This document shows, one piece after another, positions 26,778 to 34,432 of a DNA stretch of 64,000 nucleotides. The notes under the pieces were generated by a model. The model did no database searches, was not told the DNA's origin, and saw only the letters and a program-made list of their open reading frames with translations. The position numbers were made by a program, and so were the translations under genes. Numbering within the stretch: position 1 is the first letter of the stretch; each line of letters opens with the position of its first letter. Source of the stretch: an uncultured Marinoscillum sp. (GTDB taxonomy: Bacteria > Bacteroidota > Bacteroidia > Cytophagales > MED-G16); contig CABYXZ010000004.1 of assembly GCA_902523065.1 (NCBI GenBank), forward strand, positions 100,432-164,431. The letters run 5' to 3'.

Positions 26778-27626
26778 TTATTGACTATGTTCACCCATTG
26801 CAATAAGCAGCTCTATAAATAGGTTAATTATGTCAAGATATATGTTAACAGCTATATCAACTGCCGTGCCCCATGAGTTATCACCAGCTGCATTAGCTTG
26901 TTTTAGTCTGTCAAAATCATATACTAGATATAGTGTAAAAATTACAATACCAAAATAACTTTGGTATAGCATTTGCTTTGCAGATTTAAATATTAATGCG
27001 TTTAAGACTCTCATTATTATTAGCGCTATTAGTGAAATAAAGAGTATTAGTCCTAAAAAATTAAAATTATAAGGAGATATATAAACAACTAGCATCGTTG
27101 TAAAAACTGCAATACAAGTTGATAACATAGCCTGGAATACAACATTTTGCCACACTTGGTTGTATGGATCACTATCAACAGACAAAACATTTTTATTGAA
27201 ATCGTCCTCAAGTGTGCGCATCTTTTTCGATCTTGGTCCAAAATAAGTTTTCTCGTCACCTTCAAAATAATAGACGAAATGCGTATTATTATTTGTTCCC
27301 CAAAAGCCTGATTTATTACTAATCTGTTTAGATTTAACTCCTTTATCTTTTAAAAACTTGTTCCATTTAAACTTTTGACCAATGTATCCAATGGTAGGGC
27401 CTAAAGACCAACCTACAAACCCTGAAAGAAATGCGCACGCAACTATATTATGAGGATATATATCTCCAAAAACCCATACCATAATTATTGAAGCAAAGGC
27501 ACCTAAAATTGTAATAAACTTTTCGGTAAATGTTTCATAAGTTTTGTTAAGTCGTGCTGTTATTGTAGATATAATTAACATGCATCCTACAATGCCAAAG
27601 GTTCTGACCATCAATAAATCTTCCAT
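26778..27626 (-). CDS. BI-1/YccA-family membrane protein with hydrophilic insert
   Basis: A 282-residue Bax inhibitor-1 (TMBIM) family protein, a group of seven-segment membrane proteins including pH-sensitive calcium channels. The C-terminal hallmark is clear: YFGIVIFTLYLVYDFDRL (with the Asp pair region) and AVNIYLDIINLFIELL. Three hydrophobic segments come first (about 8-20, 36-54, 60-82), then a hydrophilic block of roughly 75 residues (about 83-158; NKFLKDKGVKSKQ, FEGDEKTYFGPRSKKMR), then four more segments. Usual bacterial members are about 220-235 residues and lack this block. It starts 6 bases after the stop of the upstream lipoprotein gene. Confidence 0.85.
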   Translation of the reverse strand: MEDLLMVRTFGIVGCMLIISTITARLNKTYETFTEKFITILGAFASIIMVWVFGDIYPHNIVACAFLSGFVGWSLGPTIGYIGQKFKWNKFLKDKGVKSKQISNKSGFWGTNNNTHFVYYFEGDEKTYFGPRSKKMRTLEDDFNKNVLSVDSDPYNQVWQNVVFQAMLSTCIAVFTTMLVVYISPYNFNFLGLILFISLIALIIMRVLNALIFKSAKQMLYQSYFGIVIFTLYLVYDFDRLKQANAAGDNSWGTAVDIAVNIYLDIINLFIELLIAMGEHSQ

Positions 27627-27632
27627 GTACTT

Positions 27633-28478
27633 CTATATTTTAAATTTAAATAATCTTGGTAACCCCGCTCCCTCGTCTTCAGAAGTAAGCCAGAAAGATG
27701 AATCGTTGATTATCTTTACTGCTTCTATCTGAGCTTTTCCTACTGGGATTATATATTTTTTAATTCTGGATTGACTTAAATTATCAATGTCAAAGTTACT
27801 TATTGTATAAAGGTATTGATTTTCTGACTCACTACCATCTTCAACAAAATCATATCCTACGAGTGAGACCAATTTTAGGAATTCATTATAATCTGCGCCG
27901 GTAATTAATGAATTCACATCATAGGAATAAAAAGGTTCAATTTCATATGAGCCTGGTTTTTTGGGAATTGCGTATAATTCTGTCATCAAATTTTTTCTGT
28001 CTTTAGAGAAGATAATTAATTTGTTGCCCACAGATATTAATCCCTCTGAATCATACGGATGCTCACTTTTACTCTCGAAATTTATTTGATTTTTATAATT
28101 AAATTCAATTTTCCCATTACATCTAAATTGATTTTTTTTATCAAGAATTAGTATGGACAGATCTTTTCTTTCTCCATAATTGTTACCAGAATTAGCAACA
28201 TAAAAATTTTCATTGTCTGATGTTAGGTCTTCCCAGTCATCATTCATTCCACAATTATCTATTTTATGTTTACTAATAATTTTACCATTCTCGTTAAATT
28301 CATACAATAAAGGTTCACCACCCGAATCGTTGTGTGTAATAAAATTTTTTTTATAATATTCTAGGCCTGACGTCTCATTTATTTCTAATGGAAGAAATTG
28401 TCTTTCAATTGTATTTTCCTTCTTTTTACAAGCGAAAAAAAATAAGGTAAGAAATATGTTTAGTATTGTTTTATTCAC
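27633..28478 (-). CDS. Beta-propeller-like lipoprotein
   Basis: A 281-residue lipoprotein (signal LFFFAC, Cys17) with repeated beta-strand units of a propeller type. The text EINETSGLEYYKKNFITHNDSG, DWEDLTSDNENFYVANSGNN and AQIEAVKIINDSSFWLTSEDEG is typical of a Flavobacteriia family related to SdiA-regulated or esterase-like propellers; conserved DWEDL and NSGNN loops could bind a metal or substrate. Function unknown. It is upstream of the BI-1 gene with a 6-base gap. Confidence 0.7.
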   Translation of the reverse strand: MNKTILNIFLTLFFFACKKKENTIERQFLPLEINETSGLEYYKKNFITHNDSGGEPLLYEFNENGKIISKHKIDNCGMNDDWEDLTSDNENFYVANSGNNYGERKDLSILILDKKNQFRCNGKIEFNYKNQINFESKSEHPYDSEGLISVGNKLIIFSKDRKNLMTELYAIPKKPGSYEIEPFYSYDVNSLITGADYNEFLKLVSLVGYDFVEDGSESENQYLYTISNFDIDNLSQSRIKKYIIPVGKAQIEAVKIINDSSFWLTSEDEGAGLPRLFKFKI

Positions 28479-28548
28479 AATTATTTATTTTTATAAAATT
28501 AATTTTCAATAAAGTAAAAAATTATTAATTAAATACATTTATGTTATT

Positions 28549-29001
28549 ATGAAAAAATTAATTCTAGAATATCAAAATAAGTGGGCTAGTGGTATAGTTG
28601 AAATTGGAAAGACCAAAAACAACTTTAAAGAATCGGTATCAGTTACCAAGAAATTTATAAATGAACTATATGACTTTGAAAATGGTAATGTTCAGTTTAA
28701 ACCAACAAAAGCATCTGAAAAGCAATTTAGAAATGATTTCGAATCTGCTCTTTCATATTTTATAGGTAACAATACAGATTTTTCTGAGGATTCTGGTTTT
28801 GCTTTGAATCCTTGGGTAAGTGTTGAATTTGAAAATGATAGTCTAAACGTTTATGATGATATTGGTATAGCTATGGGAAATTATTTTTTTACTGACCAAA
28901 ATGGAGATCAAACTAAAGTAGAATACTCTTTTGTCTACAAAAAAGTAGGAGACTCTCTTAAAATCATATTGCACCATTCATCATTACCATTTGGTGCATA
29001 A
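28549..29001 (+). CDS. NTF2/SnoaL-like cytoplasmic protein
   Basis: A 150-residue protein without signal peptide, resembling the NTF2-like group (CaMKII association domain-like). The stretches FKPTKASEKQFRND, SALSYFIGNN, SGFALNPWVSVEF, GIAMGNYFFTDQNGD and LKIILHHSSLPFG form the cone-shaped fold with a conserved His pair near the C-terminus. Related proteins are sometimes labelled phosphoribosyl-AMP cyclohydrolase in databases, but no HisI motif is visible, so I do not use that name. Its stop codon forms part of a terminator hairpin, and the convergent neighbour is another NTF2-like protein. Confidence 0.7.
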   Translation: MKKLILEYQNKWASGIVEIGKTKNNFKESVSVTKKFINELYDFENGNVQFKPTKASEKQFRNDFESALSYFIGNNTDFSEDSGFALNPWVSVEFENDSLNVYDDIGIAMGNYFFTDQNGDQTKVEYSFVYKKVGDSLKIILHHSSLPFGA

Positions 29002-29040
29002 AAAAAGTGACCAAAAATTATGACCACTTTTTTATTTTAA
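29001..29040. terminator. Bidirectional terminator between the NTF2-like genes
   Basis: A 9-bp inverted repeat AAAAAAGTG / CACTTTTTT (29001-29009, 29025-29033) with a 15-base loop. It has T-runs at the end in both directions and lies between convergent genes, so it can serve both. Confidence 0.65.
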
Positions 29041-29054
29041 ATATGAGTAATATA

Positions 29055-29531
29055 TTATTCTTGGAATGAAGCCATAAATCCTCCAAAATCAAAAAAATCA
29101 CCACCTCCGATAATTTTTCCATCTTTAAAACTCATTGCATGGTATGAACTTAGACTAAATTCTTTTCCTGTTTCAGTGTGAACTCCAGTCCATGTCCCGT
29201 ATGTCCTTACTGCTCCGTCTCTGATTCCTGTTTCAGGATCTACTCCTGGCAGCCAATAATCTGCCTCAAATTTGATATTATCAAACATACTTTGATACAT
29301 TTTCATTGCTTCAATATGTCCTTCTTTTCCATAATTCTCAGAGCCGTAAACCGGTTGAGACCAACTCAGATCATCGTGTATAAGTTCTGCCTGTGCCCCC
29401 CAATCTTCAGAAGAGTGAAGACTGATAAACTTTTTAGCAATTTCTAAATTTTTCTCATAGTCAGCATGATTTTCACTGCTAGAACATGAAATCAATACAA
29501 ATGAAATCAGTATTATTAATGTTTTTTTCAT
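29055..29531 (-). CDS. NTF2/SnoaL-like lipoprotein
   Basis: A 158-residue lipoprotein (signal SFVLISC, Cys16) with an NTF2-like domain: EIAKKFISLHSSEDWGAQAELIHDDLSW, YGKEGHIEAMKMYQSMFDNIKFEADYW, VRTYGTWTGVHTETGKEF and SYHAMSFKDGKIIGGGDFFD, the usual SnoaL-like order of helices then strands. Such folds act as small-molecule enzymes or binding proteins; nothing in the sequence names a substrate. It converges on a second NTF2-like gene. Confidence 0.78.
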   Translation of the reverse strand: MKKTLIILISFVLISCSSSENHADYEKNLEIAKKFISLHSSEDWGAQAELIHDDLSWSQPVYGSENYGKEGHIEAMKMYQSMFDNIKFEADYWLPGVDPETGIRDGAVRTYGTWTGVHTETGKEFSLSSYHAMSFKDGKIIGGGDFFDFGGFMASFQE

Positions 29532-29603
29532 AGTAAATAAATTTTGTCAAAAAATGAAATTACAAAATTTAAAATTGAAATGTAAGAATTATAATTTAAT
29601 TGT

Positions 29604-29677
29604 GGGTGATACTGGATTCGAACCAGTGACCCCTGCCCTGTCAAGGCAGTGCTCTGAACCAACTGAGCTAATCACCC
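29604..29677 (-). tRNA. tRNA-Val (anticodon GAC)
   Basis: Read on the reverse strand, a full cloverleaf: acceptor stem GGGTGAT / ATCACCC, D-stem GCTC / GAGC, anticodon stem CTGCC / GGCAG with loop TTGACAG (anticodon GAC, reading GUC/GUU), variable loop GGGTC, and T-arm ACTGG-TTCGAAT-CCAGT. Length is 74 without the discriminator A. The 3' CCA is not encoded (ACA follows). Confidence 0.97.
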
Positions 29678-29733
29678 ATATGTTAAAATTACTTAAAAAT
29701 TATTATGATTTTACCTCAAAAATTTTCTTTAAG

Positions 29734-29741
29734 TAGATTTG
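29734..29741 (+). promoter_or_regulatory. Putative -7 box of the two-component operon
   Basis: TAGATTTG matches TAnnTTTG perfectly and ends only 3 bases before the kinase ATG at 29745. Transcription would begin at or beside the start codon, implying a leaderless mRNA. It also covers the in-frame TTG at 29739, arguing against that start. Confidence 0.45.
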
Positions 29742-29744
29742 TAT

Positions 29745-31268
29745 ATGGATAAAAACAAATTTTTACTAATTGTTATACTTACAGTAGTATCTATGGTTTC
29801 AATTCTGCTTGTCCAGTTTTCTTGGATTTCGCAAATAAATGAACTGAACAACGAGAGATTTGAAAAAGATATCAACGATGTTTTGTTCACTGTCAACCAA
29901 AAGTTAGAAGAGCGAGAGATTTTTATTCTAACTAGAGAAAACCTTGAAGCAAAGTTTAAAATTAGTAGAAGTAATGAAACAGGTGGTGTTGAGTTAATTG
30001 AAAGTATATTTAGTAAAAAAACAATTCAAGATGGTGAAATAGAGACAAAACAAAACTCATTCCAGTTTGATTTAGAATCAAGCAACAAAAATATAGATTC
30101 TGATGACAACATTAACGCTTCGATTCTAGTAGAAGATTTCAATGAGGTTACAGTAGATACTTTAATTCAAAAACAAATAGACAAAGTACTCGATAGATCG
30201 GAGATGATTCAGATTATTTTAAATAAGTTACTAACTGGCGATAGAAATATTAAGACAGAGCTTAATAAGAATTCAATTGAAAAACTCATAAAGACCAGTT
30301 TAAAACAAAAAAATATTAATATAGATTTTGAATACCTTCTTCTTGATAATGAAAAGAATAATATTTTATTGTCAAACACAGAAGATGATAAAATTTTAAA
30401 ATCTAATTTTTCTATAAGTTTATTTCAAAACGATTTAATTGATTCAAACTTAGTTTTATTTTTAGATTTTCCTTTGAAAAACAGTTATTTAAGGGACAAC
30501 AACATTTATAGTCTGGCATTTTCTTTTATATTTATTTTATTAATCGCACTTTCATTCTATTATGTTGTAGTCAAAGCTTTTCGACTTAAAAAGCTCTCTG
30601 AAATTAAAAATGACTTTATAGATAATATGACTCATGAGCTCAAAACACCAATTTCAACTATTTCTTTAGCGTGTGAGGCTATGATAGATAATAAAAAAAA
30701 TAAAAATGATTATGTTAAAATTATTGATGAAGAAAATAAAAGGTTGGGTCATCAGGTTGAGAGAGTTCTCAATATAGCAAGAACTGAGAAGCAGAGTTAC
30801 AAAATAGACAAATCTTCAGTTAATATTCATGAGATAATTGAGGAGTCAATAAATGTATTTCGATTTAAATTAGAAAAAAAGGGTGGAAAAATAGTTAATA
30901 AACTTAACGCAGTGAATCCTATTATTAATGGAAATAAAAGCCACCTGGTAAATGTTTTTAATAATTTAATTGAAAATGGAATTAAATACTCAAAAGACAA
31001 ACCAGTTATAATCATAGAGTCTAGAAACGATAAATCCTCTATGGAGATATCAATTAAAGATAATGGCATCGGAATTAAAAAAAATAATCTTGACAAAATT
31101 TTTGACAAGTTTTACAGAGAACCTCAGGGAAACATACATAATGTTAAAGGGTTCGGATTAGGTCTATCCTATGTTAAAAATATTGTTGATAAATTAAATG
31201 CTAAAATATTTGTGAAGAGTAAGTATGGGCACGGATCAGTTTTCACTTTAAAGTTTAATTATGAATAA
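29745..31268 (+). CDS. Sensor histidine kinase
   Basis: A 507-residue membrane kinase of a two-component system. Two membrane segments (about 5-25 and 255-275) enclose a periplasmic sensor region with no recognised domain. The cytoplasmic part has the HisKA box NMTHELKTPIS (phospho-accepting His297), an ATPase domain with N-box NVFNNLIENGIKYS, G1 DNGIGIKKNN, F-box IFDKFYREPQG and G2 GFGLGLSYV. I start at ATG 29745, since the TTG two codons earlier falls in the promoter box. It overlaps the response regulator gene by eight bases. The signal is unknown. Confidence 0.93.
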   Translation: MDKNKFLLIVILTVVSMVSILLVQFSWISQINELNNERFEKDINDVLFTVNQKLEEREIFILTRENLEAKFKISRSNETGGVELIESIFSKKTIQDGEIETKQNSFQFDLESSNKNIDSDDNINASILVEDFNEVTVDTLIQKQIDKVLDRSEMIQIILNKLLTGDRNIKTELNKNSIEKLIKTSLKQKNINIDFEYLLLDNEKNNILLSNTEDDKILKSNFSISLFQNDLIDSNLVLFLDFPLKNSYLRDNNIYSLAFSFIFILLIALSFYYVVVKAFRLKKLSEIKNDFIDNMTHELKTPISTISLACEAMIDNKKNKNDYVKIIDEENKRLGHQVERVLNIARTEKQSYKIDKSSVNIHEIIEESINVFRFKLEKKGGKIVNKLNAVNPIINGNKSHLVNVFNNLIENGIKYSKDKPVIIIESRNDKSSMEISIKDNGIGIKKNNLDKIFDKFYREPQGNIHNVKGFGLGLSYVKNIVDKLNAKIFVKSKYGHGSVFTLKFNYE

Positions 31269-31953
31269 CAGAGTATTAGTTGTTGAGGATGATAAAAATT
31301 TAGGTAAAGTCTTAACTGACTATTTAACATCAAAAAATTACCTTGTACAGTTAGCTGAAGATGGAGAGATTGGTTTCGATTTTTTTACTAATAATGATTA
31401 CGACATTATAATTCTTGATGTAATGATGCCAAAAAAAGATGGTTTTTCTTTAGCTAAGGATATCAGGAAAATGAATAAAGATATTCCTATAATATTTTTA
31501 ACTGCAAAATCACACAAAGAGAATATAATTAAAGCATTCAATTTAGGCGCAGATGATTATTTAACCAAACCATTTAGTATTGAGGAGCTTCTCCTTAGGA
31601 TGGACGCTGTTTTAAAGAGAACTGTAAAAATTGATAAAATAGAACTTGATGATAATTTCATTATTGGTTCATATACTTTTCATCACAACCAAAATCTTCT
31701 TATAAGTAGTTCTGGAACAAACTATAAACTTACAACTAAGGAGAACGATTTGCTAAAGCTTTTTTGTGAGAATATTAATAGTAAAGTTGATAGAAGCCTT
31801 GCCCTTATGAAAATCTGGGGCGACGACTCCTACTATAACGCAAGGAGTATGGATGTTTACATTGCTAAACTCAGAAAGTATTTAAGAGAAGATAAAAAAA
31901 TTGATCTGAAGACAATTCATGGGTTTGGGTTTAAGTTATTAATTTTAGACTAA
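31261..31953 (+). CDS. OmpR-family response regulator
   Basis: A 230-residue transcription factor and partner of the kinase just upstream. The receiver domain (1-120) has the acidic pair Asp10/Asp11, phospho-accepting Asp53 (ILDVMMP), Thr81 and Lys103 (LTKPFS). The winged-helix DNA-binding domain (about 130-228) has the OmpR marks TTKENDLLKLF, and MDVYIAKLRKYLREDKKI followed by IHGFGFKLL. Overlap with the kinase gene indicates coupled translation. Confidence 0.95.
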   Translation: MNNRVLVVEDDKNLGKVLTDYLTSKNYLVQLAEDGEIGFDFFTNNDYDIIILDVMMPKKDGFSLAKDIRKMNKDIPIIFLTAKSHKENIIKAFNLGADDYLTKPFSIEELLLRMDAVLKRTVKIDKIELDDNFIIGSYTFHHNQNLLISSSGTNYKLTTKENDLLKLFCENINSKVDRSLALMKIWGDDSYYNARSMDVYIAKLRKYLREDKKIDLKTIHGFGFKLLILD

Positions 31954-31991
31954 TTCCTTGTTTGTAAGTTTTTTTTTAGTTAATAATAAGT

Positions 31992-32714
31992 GTGAACTTA
32001 ATAGCATCTGTTTATATAAAAGATAATAAAGTAGTAAAAGTCAAATCCGGTGACTTTAGAACTTTAAAATTTTATCATGAAAGTCCAATAGATTTAGTTA
32101 AAAGATTTGAAGATCTAGGTGTTAAGGACATATACTTTGTTGACTTGGGATCTGCAAAAATGCATGAGAAGAATAACTTTATTCTTCTTGAAATGATTTC
32201 ACAGTTTTCCAGTATAAAAATTAATTATTCTGGTGGCTTAAGGAATAGTGAGAATGTCAGTTCAGCATTTATTAATGGCGCTAATATGGTTACATTAGGA
32301 AGCATGCCAGTTTACGATAAGAATATTTTTCTAAACTGTTTAACAACATGGGGTTTTAAAAAAATTGTCATGGCGGTAGATATATGGAAGAATAATTTAA
32401 GGATAAATGGATGGAAGCATCAAACCAAAATTGATCCAATTGATCATATAGATTATTTTTCAGATAAAGGTCTTAAAAATATTAAAGTAACAGATATATC
32501 TAAGGATGGGACACTAGATGGGCCACCTTTCTCTCTTTATAAAAAAATTCTCAAGAAATACCCACAAATGAATATGATTACAGGTGGAGGAATTAGAAAT
32601 ATTAAAGACATAGAAAAGCTTAAGGATATTGGAATTAAAAATGTGATTTTTGGAAGAGCTTTTTATGAGGGTAATATTACTCTTAATGAACTAGAAAATT
32701 ATTTGAAAAAATAA
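31992..32714 (+). CDS. HisA-like TIM barrel, catalytic Asp8 replaced by Tyr
   Basis: A 240-residue protein clearly homologous to HisA, which isomerises ProFAR to PRFAR in histidine synthesis. Retained: the second catalytic Asp (AVDIW, Asp130), NGW (139-141), TDISKDGTL (167-175) and the phosphate loops GGLRN, GGGIRN and FGRAFYEG. But the first strand, canonically PAIDxxxGK, reads IASVYIKDNK: the general acid/base Asp8 of Thermotoga HisA aligns with Tyr8. It starts at GTG and no other histidine gene is near; purK/purE follow. It may be a divergent HisA, an inactive paralogue or an enzyme with a new substrate. Confidence 0.8.
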   Translation: MNLIASVYIKDNKVVKVKSGDFRTLKFYHESPIDLVKRFEDLGVKDIYFVDLGSAKMHEKNNFILLEMISQFSSIKINYSGGLRNSENVSSAFINGANMVTLGSMPVYDKNIFLNCLTTWGFKKIVMAVDIWKNNLRINGWKHQTKIDPIDHIDYFSDKGLKNIKVTDISKDGTLDGPPFSLYKKILKKYPQMNMITGGGIRNIKDIEKLKDIGIKNVIFGRAFYEGNITLNELENYLKK

Positions 32715-32773
32715 TTCATATTAAATTAAATTCCCCTCGGTGTATTGATTCTAACATTAAATATTATTTGATG

Positions 32774-32781
32774 TATTTTTG
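32774..32781 (+). promoter_or_regulatory. Putative purK promoter -7 box
   Basis: TATTTTTG matches TAnnTTTG perfectly and ends 5 bases before the purK ATG, so the mRNA would have almost no leader. No PurR-like palindrome or riboswitch is visible in the 72-base gap. Confidence 0.4.
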
Positions 32782-32786
32782 CCCAT

Positions 32787-33941
32787 ATGAATTCACCGTT
32801 ATTAAATAAAAAACTTGGAATTATCGGAGGTGGTCAACTAGGAAAGATGCTTTTAGTTGAATGTAATAAGATGAATATTCACACAAGTGTTATTGATCCA
32901 AATAAAGATTCTCCATGTAAAAATCAATGTGATAATTTTGTTTTAGGCGACCTAAATAACTTTGACGATATCGTAAACTTTGGTAGTAAATGTGATATAA
33001 TAACCTTTGAAATTGAGCACATAAATATTGATGCGCTAGTAGAATTGGAAAATTTAGGTAAAGAGGTCTATCCTAAGTCTAAAACTTTGAGGGTTATTCA
33101 AGATAAAAATTTACAAAAAACTTTTTTTATAGATAATAATATACCTACTGCTCCCTTTAAGTATTTTGAATCAATTAAAGATTTATTAACATCAATCGAT
33201 AGGGATAAATTAAAATTTCCATTTGTTTGGAAGCAAACTAAGTTTGGATATGATGGATTTGGCGTAAAAGTTATAAATAGCATCTCAGAAGCAGAAAAAC
33301 TTCCAGATAAACCAATGATTGTTGAAGAATATATACCTTTTGAAAAGGAATTAAGTGTTATTGTATCTAGAAATTCTGATCAAGAAGTAAGCTGTTTTCA
33401 AACCGTTGAAATGGAATTTAATAAGAATTCAAATCAGGTTGAGTTTGTGATTAGCCCTGCTAAAATAGATAATGAAATAGATATCAAAGCACAAGAATTG
33501 GCAATCAAATTATCTAAATCTCTTGATTGTGTTGGCGTTATGGCAGTCGAAATGTTTTTAACAAATGATGACAAAATTCTTGTAAATGAATTGGCCCCAA
33601 GACCTCATAATAGTGGTCATTTCTCAATTGAAGCCTGCTCAAGTTCTCAATTTCAACAACATATACGATCTATTTTCAATTTGCAATTAGGTGAAACTGC
33701 TCACGCCGGTACGGCTATAATGCTTAATTTGGTTGGAGAGGACGGATATCAGGGAAAAGTCAGCTATCAAAATCTGGACTGTGTTTTTAATTCAAAGAAT
33801 GCTAATCTTCATTTATATGGTAAAGAGGATACAAGACCTAACAGGAAAATGGGGCATGTCACAATAATTTGTGATAAATTTGAAGATGCGTACAAAACTG
33901 CAAAATTTATTAAAGAGAGAGTTAAAGTTAAATCTAAATAG
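32787..33941 (+). CDS. purK: N5-carboxyaminoimidazole ribonucleotide synthase
   Basis: ATP-grasp enzyme that carboxylates AIR to N5-CAIR in purine synthesis. Its 384 residues include the N-terminal [12 protein letters not shown] loop, the ATP-grasp centre [19 protein letters not shown] and [16 protein letters not shown], and the metal-binding [19 protein letters not shown] segment. It lies 2 bases before purE, whose product uses N5-CAIR, a standard operon. Confidence 0.96.
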   Translation: MNSPLLNKKLGIIGGGQLGKMLLVECNKMNIHTSVIDPNKDSPCKNQCDNFVLGDLNNFDDIVNFGSKCDIITFEIEHINIDALVELENLGKEVYPKSKTLRVIQDKNLQKTFFIDNNIPTAPFKYFESIKDLLTSIDRDKLKFPFVWKQTKFGYDGFGVKVINSISEAEKLPDKPMIVEEYIPFEKELSVIVSRNSDQEVSCFQTVEMEFNKNSNQVEFVISPAKIDNEIDIKAQELAIKLSKSLDCVGVMAVEMFLTNDDKILVNELAPRPHNSGHFSIEACSSSQFQQHIRSIFNLQLGETAHAGTAIMLNLVGEDGYQGKVSYQNLDCVFNSKNANLHLYGKEDTRPNRKMGHVTIICDKFEDAYKTAKFIKERVKVKSK

Positions 33942-33943
33942 AT

Positions 33944-34423
33944 ATGAATAAGGTAGGTGTTATTATGGGAAGTAAGTCAGATTATCCAGTAATGGAGGAA
34001 GCCATATCCACTTTAAAAGATTTAAATATTAAGCATGAAGTTAATATAGTATCGGCTCACAGAACTCCAGATAAGATGATGAATTATTCAAAGAACGCCT
34101 CTAAAAATGGTATTGGAGTAATTATTGCAGGTGCTGGAGGTGCTGCTCACCTTCCAGGTATGGTTGCCTCAAACACTCACCTTCCAGTTATAGGAGTGCC
34201 TATTAAATCTAGAAACTCCATAGACGGATGGGATTCTGTATTATCAATACTTCAAATGCCTTCAGGTGTGCCTGTTGCAACAGTTGCTTTAGATGGCGCA
34301 AAAAATGCAGGAATTCTTGCTGCACAAATTCTCAGTATTTCAAATAAAGAGATTGCTGAAAAATTAAAAAAATTCAAAAATGACCTTTCTGATAAGGTTA
34401 AAAAAGATGACAAGACTTTATAA
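33944..34423 (+). CDS. purE: N5-CAIR mutase
   Basis: Class I PurE, which moves the carboxyl group of N5-CAIR to give CAIR. The 159-residue protein has [13 protein letters not shown], the catalytic-loop [10 protein letters not shown] and [14 protein letters not shown] with the GAGGAAHL signature. Length and motifs match the bacterial class I enzyme that requires PurK, found just upstream. Confidence 0.97.
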   Translation: MNKVGVIMGSKSDYPVMEEAISTLKDLNIKHEVNIVSAHRTPDKMMNYSKNASKNGIGVIIAGAGGAAHLPGMVASNTHLPVIGVPIKSRNSIDGWDSVLSILQMPSGVPVATVALDGAKNAGILAAQILSISNKEIAEKLKKFKNDLSDKVKKDDKTL

Positions 34424-34432
34424 TTTCATTTG

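Noticed and set aside
29554..29736. Forward open frame with text GDTGFEPVTPALSRQCSEP
   Set aside because: It is the antisense translation of tRNA-Val(GAC), a well-known false protein family.
32715..32786. Purine riboswitch or PurR operator before purK
   Set aside because: The 72-base gap shows no conserved aptamer core and a promoter box nearly touching the ATG.
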